A DNA stretch of 22,780 nucleotides from Bacteroidales bacterium UBA2861 (GTDB taxonomy: Bacteria; Bacteroidota; Bacteroidia; Bacteroidales; UBA932). The notes below the pieces were generated by a model. That model saw nothing but the letters and a program-made list of their open reading frames with translations. It was not told the origin of the DNA and did not search any database. The stretch is taken from assembly GCA_002350615.1 (NCBI GenBank), contig DEFD01000013.1, forward strand, positions 23,109 through 45,888. Reading direction: 5' to 3'. Shown piece by piece: positions 7,205 through 15,533 of this stretch (positions within the stretch are counted from its first letter, which is position 1; the number at the start of each line of letters is the position of its first letter). The translations under genes were made by a program, and so were the position numbers.

Positions 7205-8545
7205 TTATCCACTGAAATCCACGCCCCTGAAAGCCAGGGTGGGAATGAGTTTCGCCCTGCACACGCGGGCGTCGTCTCCGGCGGCGATGAAGCCCTGCCA
7301 CAGACTTATGATATTCCCGGTGACAAGCATTTCCCTGACGGGGCAGACTATTCTGCCTTTCTTGAAGCGATATCCCTGTATCGCATAGGAAAAATCACCG
7401 GTAGCGGTGTTGCAGTTGCCACCTTCGAAATCCGTTACAAGTATGCCGTCTCCGCAGAAATCCATGATTTCCTCCCGGGTGGTGAGCTTGACTCCGTCCG
7501 GAGCCCAGGGCAGGATTTTCGGCCTGATGGCATCTTCGCAAGTGGGGGAGAGTCCTGTCTTGGCGGACATGTAAGTATTCACGAAATACTCCAGGACCTT
7601 GCCTTTCTCTATGATGCAATGGTCCGAAGTGGCCACACCTTCACTGTCGAAATACTTGGATCCCGTTTCCCCGGCGCTGCGAGGCAGGTCCATCATCGTG
7701 AGCCCTTCGGGGAAGACAGTCTTTCCCAGGGCCTCGGAGAGGAAGCTGTTTTTTTGCTGGACATTATAGGCGCTGAGGGCTCCCAGGATCGGATTGACCA
7801 CCTTGGTGCTCACTTCGGAGTCTATCACCATGGTATATTTCCCGCTCCTGCATGGTTTTGGACCGATCTGAGCCACGGCTTCCTTCACGGCGGCGGGCCC
7901 CACGAGCCCCGGCTTGAAATCCTTGAGCAGGGGGGAGGCTTCCCACCATCCGCCGCTGAATTTGTTGCCTTTGTCGTCCTCGACGGTCACTTCCGTACCA
8001 TATTCGAAGGAGGTTTCGCGATGTATGGCCTCGAGGCCGTTGCTGTCCACCACATAGTTATGGTAGTCCGAATCGGAATATTCGCCTTCTTCCGAAATGA
8101 GGCGACAGCCGTCCTGGCGGCCGTAAACGGCATTGTCCAGTGCAAAGGCGATTCGCTGCTGCGGGCTTATCTCCACGATAGCGGGGTCGTACAGCCCCAG
8201 CTCATTGCCGTCCACCGCATCTTTTACGAGACGGGAAGGATCCGGCAGATTCCGGCATTCGTCCGGAGCCAGGAGTTTCGTCATCTCTACAGCCTTGATG
8301 ATAAATGACTTGAGATCTTCCAGCCCAAGCTTGTTGGTGGAATATGAGCCATATCTGCCATCGGCGAAAATGGCGATGCTGATGCTGCTGTCCTGGCAGG
8401 ACGTTACCCTGTCCACCTCGGCGTTGAGAGTGGATACAAGGTTCATGGAACTCTTGCTCAGGGACACGCGGGCTTTCTGGGCTCCCGCGGCCCCGGCTAT
8501 CTCCAGACAGGCCTTTGCAAGTGATTTTTCCTCTGCGCTGATCAT
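7205..8545 (-). CDS. pmbA: TldE/PmbA-like metalloprotease subunit
   Basis: The product is 446 aa, the usual PmbA/TldE length. The C-terminal half carries the family hallmarks CNTATGDFSYAIQGYRFKKG and CPVREMLVTGNI; the N-terminal domain resembles that of TldD. It lacks the HExxxH zinc motif, as expected for the TldE partner. In E. coli TldD and TldE form a heterodimer that degrades unfolded peptides and matures microcin B17. Two adjacent ATG codons are possible: the GGAGG at 8552-8556 lies 6 nt before the second (8545) and 3 nt before the first (8548), so I prefer 8545. The tldD stop overlaps this start. The tldD-tldE order and coupling strongly suggest that they are expressed as one complex. 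Confidence 0.93.
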   Translation of the reverse strand: MISAEEKSLAKACLEIAGAAGAQKARVSLSKSSMNLVSTLNAEVDRVTSCQDSSISIAIFADGRYGSYSTNKLGLEDLKSFIIKAVEMTKLLAPDECRNLPDPSRLVKDAVDGNELGLYDPAIVEISPQQRIAFALDNAVYGRQDGCRLISEEGEYSDSDYHNYVVDSNGLEAIHRETSFEYGTEVTVEDDKGNKFSGGWWEASPLLKDFKPGLVGPAAVKEAVAQIGPKPCRSGKYTMVIDSEVSTKVVNPILGALSAYNVQQKNSFLSEALGKTVFPEGLTMMDLPRSAGETGSKYFDSEGVATSDHCIIEKGKVLEYFVNTYMSAKTGLSPTCEDAIRPKILPWAPDGVKLTTREEIMDFCGDGILVTDFEGGNCNTATGDFSYAIQGYRFKKGRIVCPVREMLVTGNIISLWQGFIAAGDDARVCRAKLIPTLAFRGVDFSG

Positions 8546-10008
8546 CATTCTCCTCCCACTGTAAGTTCTTTGACCAGCACGCTCGGGATGCCGCAGGAAA
8601 CCGGAACGCTCTGTTCCTTCCCGCATGTCCATGTGCCGTCATCTATCTTGAGGTCCCCAGCCACCGCGACTATGTCTGCCAGAGCCCGGGGGCCGTTGCC
8701 TACTATGTTTATATCTTTGACGGGCATCGTGAGGCGGCCTTTTTCTATCAGCCAGCCGCTCTTTACATAGAAGGTGAAATCGCCTTCTCCGATTTTTACC
8801 TGTCCGTTGCTGAACTGGTCCACGTAGATGCCCTTGCTCACGGAGCTGATAAGGTCCTGCACACTGCCGTCGCTGCCGCTCTCCATATAAGTGCAGCGCA
8901 TCCTCGGTATGGGATTGTACCTGAAAGACTCCCGCCGTCCGTTCCCGGTAGGGGCGACTCCGAAGAAGCCCGCGCTGATGCGGTCGTGAAGATAGCTTGT
9001 CAGGATGCCGTCCTGAACCATATAAGTCTTTTGTCCCGGGACACCTTCATCGTCATAGCGGCAGAAACCGCGGTTGTGTTCTATTGTCCCGTCATCTATT
9101 ATATTGATGCCCTTGCGGGCGACCTTTTTGCCGATTTTGCCGGAGAAGATGCTTTGTCCCTTGCGGTTGAAATCCGCCTCGAAGGCGTGGCCCATCGCTT
9201 CGTGGAGCAATATTCCGGAAGCTCCGGCCCCCATCACCACAGGCATCTTTCCGCCTTTCGGCCTGCGGGCCGCGAAGCGTTCGTCGATTCCCTTGACAGA
9301 CAGGTCCGCGAGTTCTTCCAGAAGGGAGTCGCCGATCATCTCCGCGCCCATTGCAAAGCTGCGGGAAGCGCTTGTCATTTCGGTCTGCTCCCCCTGAAGG
9401 AAAATGACCGTCACGTTGACGCTGCCCAGCGGGCGGGTATCCTGCACGAGTTCCCCCAGGGAATTATAAATTGCGATTTCGCTCACCTGCCATGCAAGGG
9501 AGGCAATCACTTTGTGCACGCGGCTGTCCTTTTTGCGGATCAGGGCCTCCAGCTGCTGCAACTTGGGAACGAACCCTGCTGCGGACGTCTCGCGCCAGTC
9601 AATTGCGGCAAGGTGCGGGGTGTGTGTTTCCGTAGTCATGGCCGCCCCCGGCTGTAGGGGGAGGGACCCGCTTGAGGGAGGGGTCGCGCAGCGACCGACG
9701 GAAGAAAAGCAATTCCCCACACCGTCAGCTATCGCCGATGCGGCGCGTGCGGCACGGAACAGTGAATCCCGATCAGTAGATTCCGCGTATGCATAACCGG
9801 TCTTCTCCCCGCACAAAACCCGTATTCCGCAGCCGTAATCGATATGCGAACCGCCGGAACTGACCTGGCCGTCTCGCAGCAGCAGGCTGGTATAAGTCGT
9901 ATCTTCAAAGAACAGGTCGCACCAGTTGCCGCCAGTTGACAGGGCTGTGGCTACAAGACTGTCCAGCAGGTCTTTGCCTACTCCGAAATGTGAAGCGTCA
10001 TTATTCAT
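8545..10008 (-). CDS. tldD: TldD metalloprotease, catalytic subunit, with REP-like in-frame insertion
   Basis: The product is 487 aa. The zinc motif HEAMGHAFEAD begins at about residue 269, and the C-terminal TCGKEQSVPV supplies the Cys that matches the third metal ligand known in E. coli TldD. The protein is the proteolytic half of the TldD/TldE complex that digests unfolded polypeptides. GAGGAG at 10016-10021 lies 1 nt before the ATG at 10014 but 7 nt before the ATG at 10008, so I use 10008. The start overlaps the zeta-like gene's last codons. Residues of about 97-123 form a low-complexity Gly/Pro/Ser segment encoded by a GC-rich palindromic element that appears inserted between the N-terminal domain and the conserved core. 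The frame and all catalytic residues are preserved. Confidence 0.93.
   Translation of the reverse strand: MNNDASHFGVGKDLLDSLVATALSTGGNWCDLFFEDTTYTSLLLRDGQVSSGGSHIDYGCGIRVLCGEKTGYAYAESTDRDSLFRAARAASAIADGVGNCFSSVGRCATPPSSGSLPLQPGAAMTTETHTPHLAAIDWRETSAAGFVPKLQQLEALIRKKDSRVHKVIASLAWQVSEIAIYNSLGELVQDTRPLGSVNVTVIFLQGEQTEMTSASRSFAMGAEMIGDSLLEELADLSVKGIDERFAARRPKGGKMPVVMGAGASGILLHEAMGHAFEADFNRKGQSIFSGKIGKKVARKGINIIDDGTIEHNRGFCRYDDEGVPGQKTYMVQDGILTSYLHDRISAGFFGVAPTGNGRRESFRYNPIPRMRCTYMESGSDGSVQDLISSVSKGIYVDQFSNGQVKIGEGDFTFYVKSGWLIEKGRLTMPVKDINIVGNGPRALADIVAVAGDLKIDDGTWTCGKEQSVPVSCGIPSVLVKELTVGGE
8551..8557 (-). promoter_or_regulatory. Strong Shine-Dalgarno sequence for pmbA inside the tldD 3' end
   Basis: The minus strand reads GGGAGGA here, followed by GA and then ATGATG. 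Spacing favours the second ATG at 8545. Strong SD sequences are uncommon in this window, which suggests re-initiation for the PmbA subunit after tldD termination. Confidence 0.6.
9641..9720. repeat. REP-like GC-rich palindromic element inserted in tldD
   Basis: This block differs sharply from the surrounding coding sequence. It holds CCCCC (9645-9649) facing GGGGG (9657-9661), two related units GGGGGAGGGACCC and TGAGGGAGGGGTC, and a perfect hairpin GGTCGC-GCA-GCGACC (9682-9696). Such structure is typical of intergenic REP/MITE-like repeats rather than codons. Boundaries are estimated. No second copy was seen in this window. Confidence 0.55.
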
Positions 10009-10594
10009 TTTCATTCTCCTCGGCCGGCTTCGCCAGAGAGCGGATAAGCCGGTATTTTTCCTCGTTCTTCACGAATATTTCATCTTTTGTGCCTTCCGCC
10101 ACCACAGTGAAAGGAATTATGGAATTGTCGGCAAGGATCCAGCGGTCGCAGAGGGGGATATAGGTGTCGAAAAGATACCTCAGCCCCATATAATAACGGC
10201 GTCGGATCACCGGTTCCGGTATATTGTGCCCTCCGGCGGCCACACGGTCCTTTACCCTGGCGACTGCAAGGTCGGGTGAATTGAGCCAGAAATAAAGGAT
10301 GGTGACGGTGTAGTTCAGTTCCCTTGCCTCCTGTATGATGCCGCCCAGGGACCTTGTCGCCAGAGTGGTTTCGATGCTGAAATCCATCCTCTTGTCCAGC
10401 AGGTAGCGGATTTTCATGAGCATGAAACGGCTGGCGGTCACCGACGCCTGGGAAGGGTTGAATGGGGACAGGCTCTTTGCGAATTCGTCGGAATTCACGA
10501 ACTGGCTGCATTCCAGCATTTCCGGCAGCAGGGTATAGGAAGCGGTGGTTTTACCGCTCCCGTTGCATCCGGAAAGTATATACAGCTTAGGCAT
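10001..10594 (-). CDS. Zeta-toxin-like P-loop kinase (COG4185 type)
   Basis: The product is 197 aa. Walker A is GCNGSGKTT (9-17). Further family signatures are VNSDEFAKSL, the ETTLATRS stretch in the position of the zeta ETTF-type loop, and DRVAAGGHNIPEPVIRRRY, a block typical of the COG4185 predicted ATPase group related to zeta toxins (PF06414). Zeta toxins phosphorylate UDP-N-acetylglucosamine, but chromosomal COG4185 members are mostly untested. No epsilon-type antitoxin is adjacent: upstream is TIGR02757 (8-nt overlap) and downstream tldD (8-nt overlap). It may therefore be a housekeeping nucleotide or small-molecule kinase rather than a toxin. The acidic tail (PAEENENE) overlaps the tldD translation signals. 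Family assignment is good, function open. Confidence 0.85.
   Translation of the reverse strand: MPKLYILSGCNGSGKTTASYTLLPEMLECSQFVNSDEFAKSLSPFNPSQASVTASRFMLMKIRYLLDKRMDFSIETTLATRSLGGIIQEARELNYTVTILYFWLNSPDLAVARVKDRVAAGGHNIPEPVIRRRYYMGLRYLFDTYIPLCDRWILADNSIIPFTVVAEGTKDEIFVKNEEKYRLIRSLAKPAEENENE
10015..10021 (-). promoter_or_regulatory. Shine-Dalgarno sequence that decides the tldD start
   Basis: The minus strand reads GAGGAGA, then ATGAAAATG. Spacing is too short for the first ATG (10014) and ideal for the second (10008). The site lies in the last codons of the zeta-like gene. Confidence 0.55.
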
Positions 10595-11321
10595 TGTTGA
10601 CTCCGTATCCGAAAAGCGCGAAATCTCCCTTTACGGGGTCGTCGGGGAAAAGTTCACGGAAGGCGTCCGTGATTTCCCTCGCCGTGACGATGTCCTTTGC
10701 GCGGCGCACGGTGAGCCCGAGCTCGCTGGCCTGACGGTAAACATGCACGTCCAGAGGGATCACGAGATCCCGTTTGTCGCTATGCTTCCAAAGTCCCAGG
10801 TCCACACGGCCGTCGTCACGCACCATCCATCGCCGCATCATCCAGATCTTCTTGTTCGCAGCCTTTGGATCTTCCTTCTGCCCATAAATCTGCACCCTGA
10901 TTTGCTCCGCGCTCAGCTGCTCCAGGCTGTCAGCACTTCCGTAGAAGTCCTTCAGCCTTGCGCAGATGGCGGCAATCTCGGACCATTTGATGGTGCGGTG
11001 AAGGGAAGAGTTGTCGCTGCGCCAGTCGCCTGCCATCACATAATCGTATGGCCTCCAGCTCATTTCATCAAAAAGCCGGGCGCAGTCGCGCACTATCATC
11101 GAACGCCTTCCCCAGGCGAGATGCGCGGAAAAGACTGCTGCGATTTCTACGTCCTGCAGCGACACCCTTGCGGCCTCCCCGCCGAAGCCGAGTTTGGGCT
11201 CGACGGGGTTAAGCTGCGCGGCGAACCTGCGGGGAAAAACTATGGGGTCTTCCTCGAAATAGCGGGGATTGTTGTATCTCTCCGCCCAGTTCCAGAGTTT
11301 TTCGGCAATGGCAGGTTCCAT
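10587..11321 (-). CDS. TIGR02757 (DUF2400) family protein
   Basis: The product is 244 aa, normal for the family. Recognisable blocks are NNPRYFEEDPIVFPRRF near the N-terminus, IAAVFSAHLAWGRRSMI in the centre, then KKIWMMRRWMVRDDGRVDLGLW and LVIPLDVHVYRQASELGLTVR, which match the conserved core of TIGR02757, a family common in Bacteroidetes. Its helical layout resembles the HhH-GPD DNA-glycosylase superfamily, so a nucleic-acid role is possible, but this is inference and no activity is established to my knowledge. It is soluble with no signal peptide. It starts 3 nt after the transporter gene and overlaps the zeta-like gene by 8 nt. Confidence 0.88.
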   Translation of the reverse strand: MEPAIAEKLWNWAERYNNPRYFEEDPIVFPRRFAAQLNPVEPKLGFGGEAARVSLQDVEIAAVFSAHLAWGRRSMIVRDCARLFDEMSWRPYDYVMAGDWRSDNSSLHRTIKWSEIAAICARLKDFYGSADSLEQLSAEQIRVQIYGQKEDPKAANKKIWMMRRWMVRDDGRVDLGLWKHSDKRDLVIPLDVHVYRQASELGLTVRRAKDIVTAREITDAFRELFPDDPVKGDFALFGYGVNNA

Positions 11322-11324
11322 AAA

Positions 11325-13007
11325 TTATGCTGTTGCTGCCTCCAGCTTGCGAAGCATGGAGAACATGACAAGTCCGGAAATGATGCAAAGCGCCATGAGT
11401 ACGCTCCAGTTGACCCAGAGGGGTACATTGTTCCAAAGCATTGAAGGAATGGAACTCAGGTAGTTTCCTACGGCAGTGGCTGCGAACCAGAGTCCCATCA
11501 TGAGGCCTTTGTATTTCGGAGGGGCCACCTTCGATACGAAGGAAATGCCCATGGGCGAGAGCAGGAGCTCCGCGAAGGTGAGGACCAGATAAGTGGAAAT
11601 CAGGTAAGTAGGCACCACGGGATCCGGGGATACGCCTCCCACTGCGACCAGTTCGGAAGGTGCGGGCTGTCCCTTGGAGGCGGCGAGCATGATAAGGTAT
11701 CCGAGCGCCGCTACAAACATGCCAAGGCCTATCTTCTTGGGCGCCGAGGGCTCCTTGCCTTTGGCTGCGAGAGCTGCGAAAATGGCCATGGAGATAGGCG
11801 TAAGGGCAACTACGAAGAATGGATTGAACTGCTGGAACTGCTGGGGCAGGATGCTGATGCTGGAATCCATCCCCCTGTAGAGGAAGTATGCCCCGCACCA
11901 GAGAGCCAGGGTGACTAAGCAGTTCGCCGCCTTGCCGCTGTTCTTCTCTGCCTGGAAGGCACCGAAGAGCGTGTAAACGGACACGGCAATGAGTGCGAGC
12001 GCCCAGATATTGAACCCTATCTTGAGAGGGCCTTCAACGCTGGTCTGGGTGTAGTCACGTGCGAAATAGGTGAGGGAAGAGCCGTTCTGGTGGAAAGCCA
12101 TCCAGAAGAAAATGACCACCGCGAAAACCCAGATGAGGGCGGTGATGCGGCTCCTGGTCTGCTCGGGGGTGAGCTCCTGGACGGGGGCCGATTCGCTGCC
12201 GGAAGCCTGTTTCGCATTCACGTCGGCATGCTTGAACCAGCTGCGGCAGCCAAGATAGATGGCGATGGAGACAATCAGGGACACGCATGCGACGGCGAAT
12301 CCGAGATTGTATGCCGTAGAGAGCTGATTGATGTAGTATTCGCTGAAAGCGCCCAGGTCCATGGATGCGATATTGCTCCCGGGCATCGCGGCCTTGAGGC
12401 TTTCCAGAAGGGAAGTATCGGCAAGGCTGCCTCCCAGATACTGGTGTGCGAGCGCGGGAATGTCGGCCTTGTAAATCAGGCCAGCCCCTTTGAGATGGCT
12501 GTTGGTGAGGGCTGTAGCTGCGGTGGGAGCGAACATTGCGCCGATATTGATTGCCATGTAGAAGAGGCTGAAGGCGCTGTCGCGTTTTGCGGAATACTGC
12601 GGATCGTCATACAGATTGCCTACGAGCACCTGCAGATTACCTTTGAAAAGACCTGTACCCACTGCGATGAGCAAAAGGGCTCCGATCATCAGTGCAAGCG
12701 CGAATCCCCTGGCGGCAAAAGCGTCTGTAGGGATTGCGAGGCAGAGGTATCCGGCGAACATGATGCATACTCCGGTGATCACGCACTTGCCGAAGCCGAT
12801 CTTGTCTGCGAGCCAGCCACCTATGACGGGCATGAAATAAACAGCTGCGAGGAAAATAGCGTAGAACTGTCCGGCGGCAGCTGCTGAAAAGCCGAATTTT
12901 GCCTGCAGGAAGAGCAGGAAGATGGCGAGCATAGTGTAGTAGCCGAATCGCTCACCTGTGTTTGCAAGAGCCAGGGCGAAAAGTCCCTTGGGCTGTCCTT
13001 TGAACAT
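11325..13007 (-). CDS. POT/PTR2 family proton-coupled di/tripeptide transporter
   Basis: The product is 560 aa with about 14 hydrophobic segments, the size of bacterial POT (PTR2) transporters. The N-terminus reads ANTGERFGYYTMLAIF, the Bacteroidetes version of the ExxERFxYY proton-coupling motif; the first Glu is replaced by Asn16, while Glu19-Arg20 are kept. Other landmarks are the PVIGGWLADKIGFGKCVITG loop after helix 2 and the SPMGISFVSKVAPPKYKGLMMG block in the second half, similar to POT signature regions. POT proteins import di- and tripeptides with protons across the inner membrane. It lies 21 nt after pepD, whose product would cleave the imported dipeptides. The missing first Glu is shared, from memory, with other Bacteroidetes members and may alter proton coupling. 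Confidence 0.92.
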   Translation of the reverse strand: MFKGQPKGLFALALANTGERFGYYTMLAIFLLFLQAKFGFSAAAAGQFYAIFLAAVYFMPVIGGWLADKIGFGKCVITGVCIMFAGYLCLAIPTDAFAARGFALALMIGALLLIAVGTGLFKGNLQVLVGNLYDDPQYSAKRDSAFSLFYMAINIGAMFAPTAATALTNSHLKGAGLIYKADIPALAHQYLGGSLADTSLLESLKAAMPGSNIASMDLGAFSEYYINQLSTAYNLGFAVACVSLIVSIAIYLGCRSWFKHADVNAKQASGSESAPVQELTPEQTRSRITALIWVFAVVIFFWMAFHQNGSSLTYFARDYTQTSVEGPLKIGFNIWALALIAVSVYTLFGAFQAEKNSGKAANCLVTLALWCGAYFLYRGMDSSISILPQQFQQFNPFFVVALTPISMAIFAALAAKGKEPSAPKKIGLGMFVAALGYLIMLAASKGQPAPSELVAVGGVSPDPVVPTYLISTYLVLTFAELLLSPMGISFVSKVAPPKYKGLMMGLWFAATAVGNYLSSIPSMLWNNVPLWVNWSVLMALCIISGLVMFSMLRKLEAATA

Positions 13008-13028
13008 AATCGTATGATTTTAAATATT

Positions 13029-14483
13029 TTACTTCTTAAGCGGAGCGGCCTCGAGAATCGCTTTGAGGTAGTCCCATACTTTCTGCACGGAAGGGATGTA
13101 GGCCCTTTCGTCGGGGGAGTGGGGGCTCTTCAGGGTGGGTCCCATGGAAATCATGTCCAGATGGGGATAGATACCTCCGATGATCCCGCATTCCAGTCCG
13201 GCGTGAATGGCCATTACAGCCGGCTTCTTGCCGAAGAGCTTCTTGTATTCGTCTTCCATGACCTTGCGGATCTCGCTGTCATTGTCGGGTGCCCAACCTG
13301 AGTATCCGCCCTTGAATCGGACGCTGAGCCCGGCAAGGCTGAGGGCGCTGCTGATCTTCTGGCTGAGGGCGATCTTGGCGCTGTCCACGAAGCTGCGCAT
13401 GAGGGTGATGACACTCACCCTGCCTCCGGCGATCTTCACTATTGCAAGATTGTTGGACGTCTCCACGGTTCCTGGCATGCTCTGGGACATCCTTTCCACT
13501 CCGTCGGGGCAGGCGAGGATGGCCTTGATATAACCAACGGCCGTACTCTCTTCGACATATTTGTTACGGCATGCACACTGCTCGAAGCTGACTTCCATTG
13601 CTGGATCGGTCTGTGCGAATTCGGTCATGATTTCCTTTGCCGCCTTCACCACGATGCGCTTGGCCTTTGCGCTGTCCTTGACATAGACGGTGGCTTCGGC
13701 GTCACGCGGAATGGCGTTGCGCATATTGCCGCCGGCAAAACTGACGAGTTTGGCGTCGCTTTTCTCGAAAAGATTGTAAAGGATCCTTGCAAGAACCTTG
13801 TTGGCATTTGCCCTGCAAAGGATGATATCCATTCCGGAATGTCCTCCCTGGCAGCCCTTGACGCTGATTTCGAACGCCTTGTATCCGGCAGGGCGCGGCT
13901 TTGAAGCATAGCGTCCGCTTGCCTCGGTGTCCAGTCCTCCGGCGCATCCTACGTAGAGTTCTCCTTCGCTCTCGGAATCCAGATTGAGCAGAATGTCGCC
14001 TTTGAGGGTGCCGGGTTTGAGTTTGTTCGCACCGGTCATTCCGGTTTCTTCATCGTAGGTTACAAGCACCTCTACGGGGCCGTGCTTGAGATCCTTGCTC
14101 TCAGCTACCGCCATGGCCATTGCGACTCCAAGCCCGTCGTCGGCGCCGAGAGTGGTTCCCTTGGCCTTGAGCCATTCGCCGTCCACCCAGGTCTGAATCG
14201 GATCCTTGACGAAATCGTGTTCCACATCGGGGTTCTTCTGGGGAACCATGTCCATGTGTCCCTGGAGGATGATGGTCTTGCGGTTTTCGTAGCCCGGTGT
14301 GGCCGGGATCCGCATTATCACATTGCCTGTTTCATCTGCAAAAGTTTCCACCCCGTGTTCCTTTCCCCATGAAAGGAGGAAGGCGCGTACCTTCTCCTCA
14401 TGTTTGGAAGGACGCGGCTGCTGGGTGAGGAGATGGAAATTCTTCCATACTATCTCCGGCTTCAAATCGTGAATCGTGCTCAT
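13029..14483 (-). CDS. pepD: Aminoacyl-histidine dipeptidase PepD (M20C)
   Basis: The product is 484 aa, matching E. coli PepD (485 aa). All M20 di-zinc positions are visible: H76-x-D78 in GHMDM, D115 in LGADDG, the catalytic Glu/ligand pair E145-E146 in YDEETG, D169 in LNLDSE, and H455 in SPHSPDE. PepD is a cytosolic metallopeptidase (carnosinase-like) that cleaves a broad range of dipeptides including Xaa-His. The lid or dimerisation domain lies at about 190-390. It follows the DUF4831 gene by 6 nt and precedes the POT transporter, making a coherent peptide import and hydrolysis pair. The start at 14483 is the first ATG giving the normal N-terminus (MSTIHDLKPEIVW). There are no anomalies. 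Confidence 0.95.
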   Translation of the reverse strand: MSTIHDLKPEIVWKNFHLLTQQPRPSKHEEKVRAFLLSWGKEHGVETFADETGNVIMRIPATPGYENRKTIILQGHMDMVPQKNPDVEHDFVKDPIQTWVDGEWLKAKGTTLGADDGLGVAMAMAVAESKDLKHGPVEVLVTYDEETGMTGANKLKPGTLKGDILLNLDSESEGELYVGCAGGLDTEASGRYASKPRPAGYKAFEISVKGCQGGHSGMDIILCRANANKVLARILYNLFEKSDAKLVSFAGGNMRNAIPRDAEATVYVKDSAKAKRIVVKAAKEIMTEFAQTDPAMEVSFEQCACRNKYVEESTAVGYIKAILACPDGVERMSQSMPGTVETSNNLAIVKIAGGRVSVITLMRSFVDSAKIALSQKISSALSLAGLSVRFKGGYSGWAPDNDSEIRKVMEDEYKKLFGKKPAVMAIHAGLECGIIGGIYPHLDMISMGPTLKSPHSPDERAYIPSVQKVWDYLKAILEAAPLKK

Positions 14484-14489
14484 ATCGTG

Positions 14490-15521
14490 TTATTTTTTGG
14501 TTGTCTGTTCGTGAAGTTCCAAACTGCAGTCCCTGCCGAACTGGTAAACGGGGATCCTGGTCTGCAGAAGGGTGCTTTCCCCGTCGCTGAGCCTGGCCGT
14601 GCAGATTGCAGGGATCCTGTAATGCAGGACACGGGGCTCGGACTGGGCTTTTCCCTTTTTCTTTGCCGCGGCGTTCTGGTCCTCGACGGGTTTTGGTTCC
14701 GAAATCTCTTCCGGGATGAGCTCCAGAAGGTAAGGCCTTCCGGCGACATTGTCGGCCTGCACGAGCCCTTCCTCGTCGGAAATGCGGAATGCTACGTAAA
14801 GGGAGGTGCCTTTTTGGGGAATTATTTCAAAGACAGCACCTGTTTCGCTGCTGACGCTTCCTCCCGTGAACAGTTTGAGGTACTCTGCCTCCATCCTGTT
14901 GAGTTCGTCAATGGTTGCCTTCATGGCCTCGCCGCTGTAGGTGGCGTCGGTATCGCCCACCAGGATCTTGTACTTCTGCTCCCGGATGCTGAATATCTTT
15001 TCGGCGACTTCCCGCGCCTTCTGCTCCTCGCTTTTTTCAACGATCTGGCTCTGGATTACGCTTGCGCGGCCTCTGCCGTAAAGCGTTCCCTGTTCTTCGG
15101 TGAGATTGGAGGGCAGCATCTCCACTGTGCAATCAGCGTTCCTTCCGGCATTGAAGTGCCAGGCCCTGGCCGAAAGCTGGGCGGCATTTTCGCGTGCAAT
15201 CAGGCCCTGGGTGCTGAGAGCGAGGTAATCCCTCCTTTCTGCCTGGCTGAGGCTTATGCCGTAACGGCTTTCCTGGTCCGCTTCGGCGACGCTTTTCAAA
15301 TTGACGGATGCGATGCGATAGCTGCTGCTGTCGTTCTCTCCGGCTTCGAATCCGAGGTATTTGGAAGCGTATTTGGCGTAAGGCCCGGCCTGAAAGTCGG
15401 TCCTGATGGCTTTGACTTCAAATACGATGACGCTTTTGGGAAGGGAGTAGTCCATCCTTGTTTGTGCGCTCGCGTGCGCGCACGCGAAAAGCGTCAGTAT
15501 GGCTATGAATAACTGTTTCAT
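14490..15521 (-). CDS. DUF4831 family exported protein
   Basis: The product is 343 aa. A signal peptide is clear (MKQLFIAILTLFACAHASAQ, cut probably after ASA or AQ); it contains a Cys but no convincing lipobox, so it is more likely periplasmic than a lipoprotein. The mature part matches the DUF4831 family by eye: DYSLPKSVIVFEVKA at its start, AKYASKYLG, and the C-terminal RVLHYRIPAICTARL block. The family is largely confined to Bacteroidetes and has no known function. A Lys/Ala-rich stretch (AAAKKKGKAQ, near 285-295) looks like a flexible loop. It lies between the LpxL-type acyltransferase (12-nt gap) and pepD (6-nt gap), so an envelope-related role is possible. Confidence 0.9.
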   Translation of the reverse strand: MKQLFIAILTLFACAHASAQTRMDYSLPKSVIVFEVKAIRTDFQAGPYAKYASKYLGFEAGENDSSSYRIASVNLKSVAEADQESRYGISLSQAERRDYLALSTQGLIARENAAQLSARAWHFNAGRNADCTVEMLPSNLTEEQGTLYGRGRASVIQSQIVEKSEEQKAREVAEKIFSIREQKYKILVGDTDATYSGEAMKATIDELNRMEAEYLKLFTGGSVSSETGAVFEIIPQKGTSLYVAFRISDEEGLVQADNVAGRPYLLELIPEEISEPKPVEDQNAAAKKKGKAQSEPRVLHYRIPAICTARLSDGESTLLQTRIPVYQFGRDCSLELHEQTTKK

Positions 15522-15533
15522 CTTGTTTAAATA

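Noticed and set aside
8549..8632. N-terminal extension of PmbA upstream of the ATG pair
   Set aside because: It overlaps the tldD C-terminus in another frame, and the strong Shine-Dalgarno sequence is directly before the ATG pair.
14400..15512. Long plus-strand frame of 370 codons opposite pepD and DUF4831
   Set aside because: It lies antisense to two well-recognised genes with signal peptide and catalytic motifs, and shows no domain or start context of its own.
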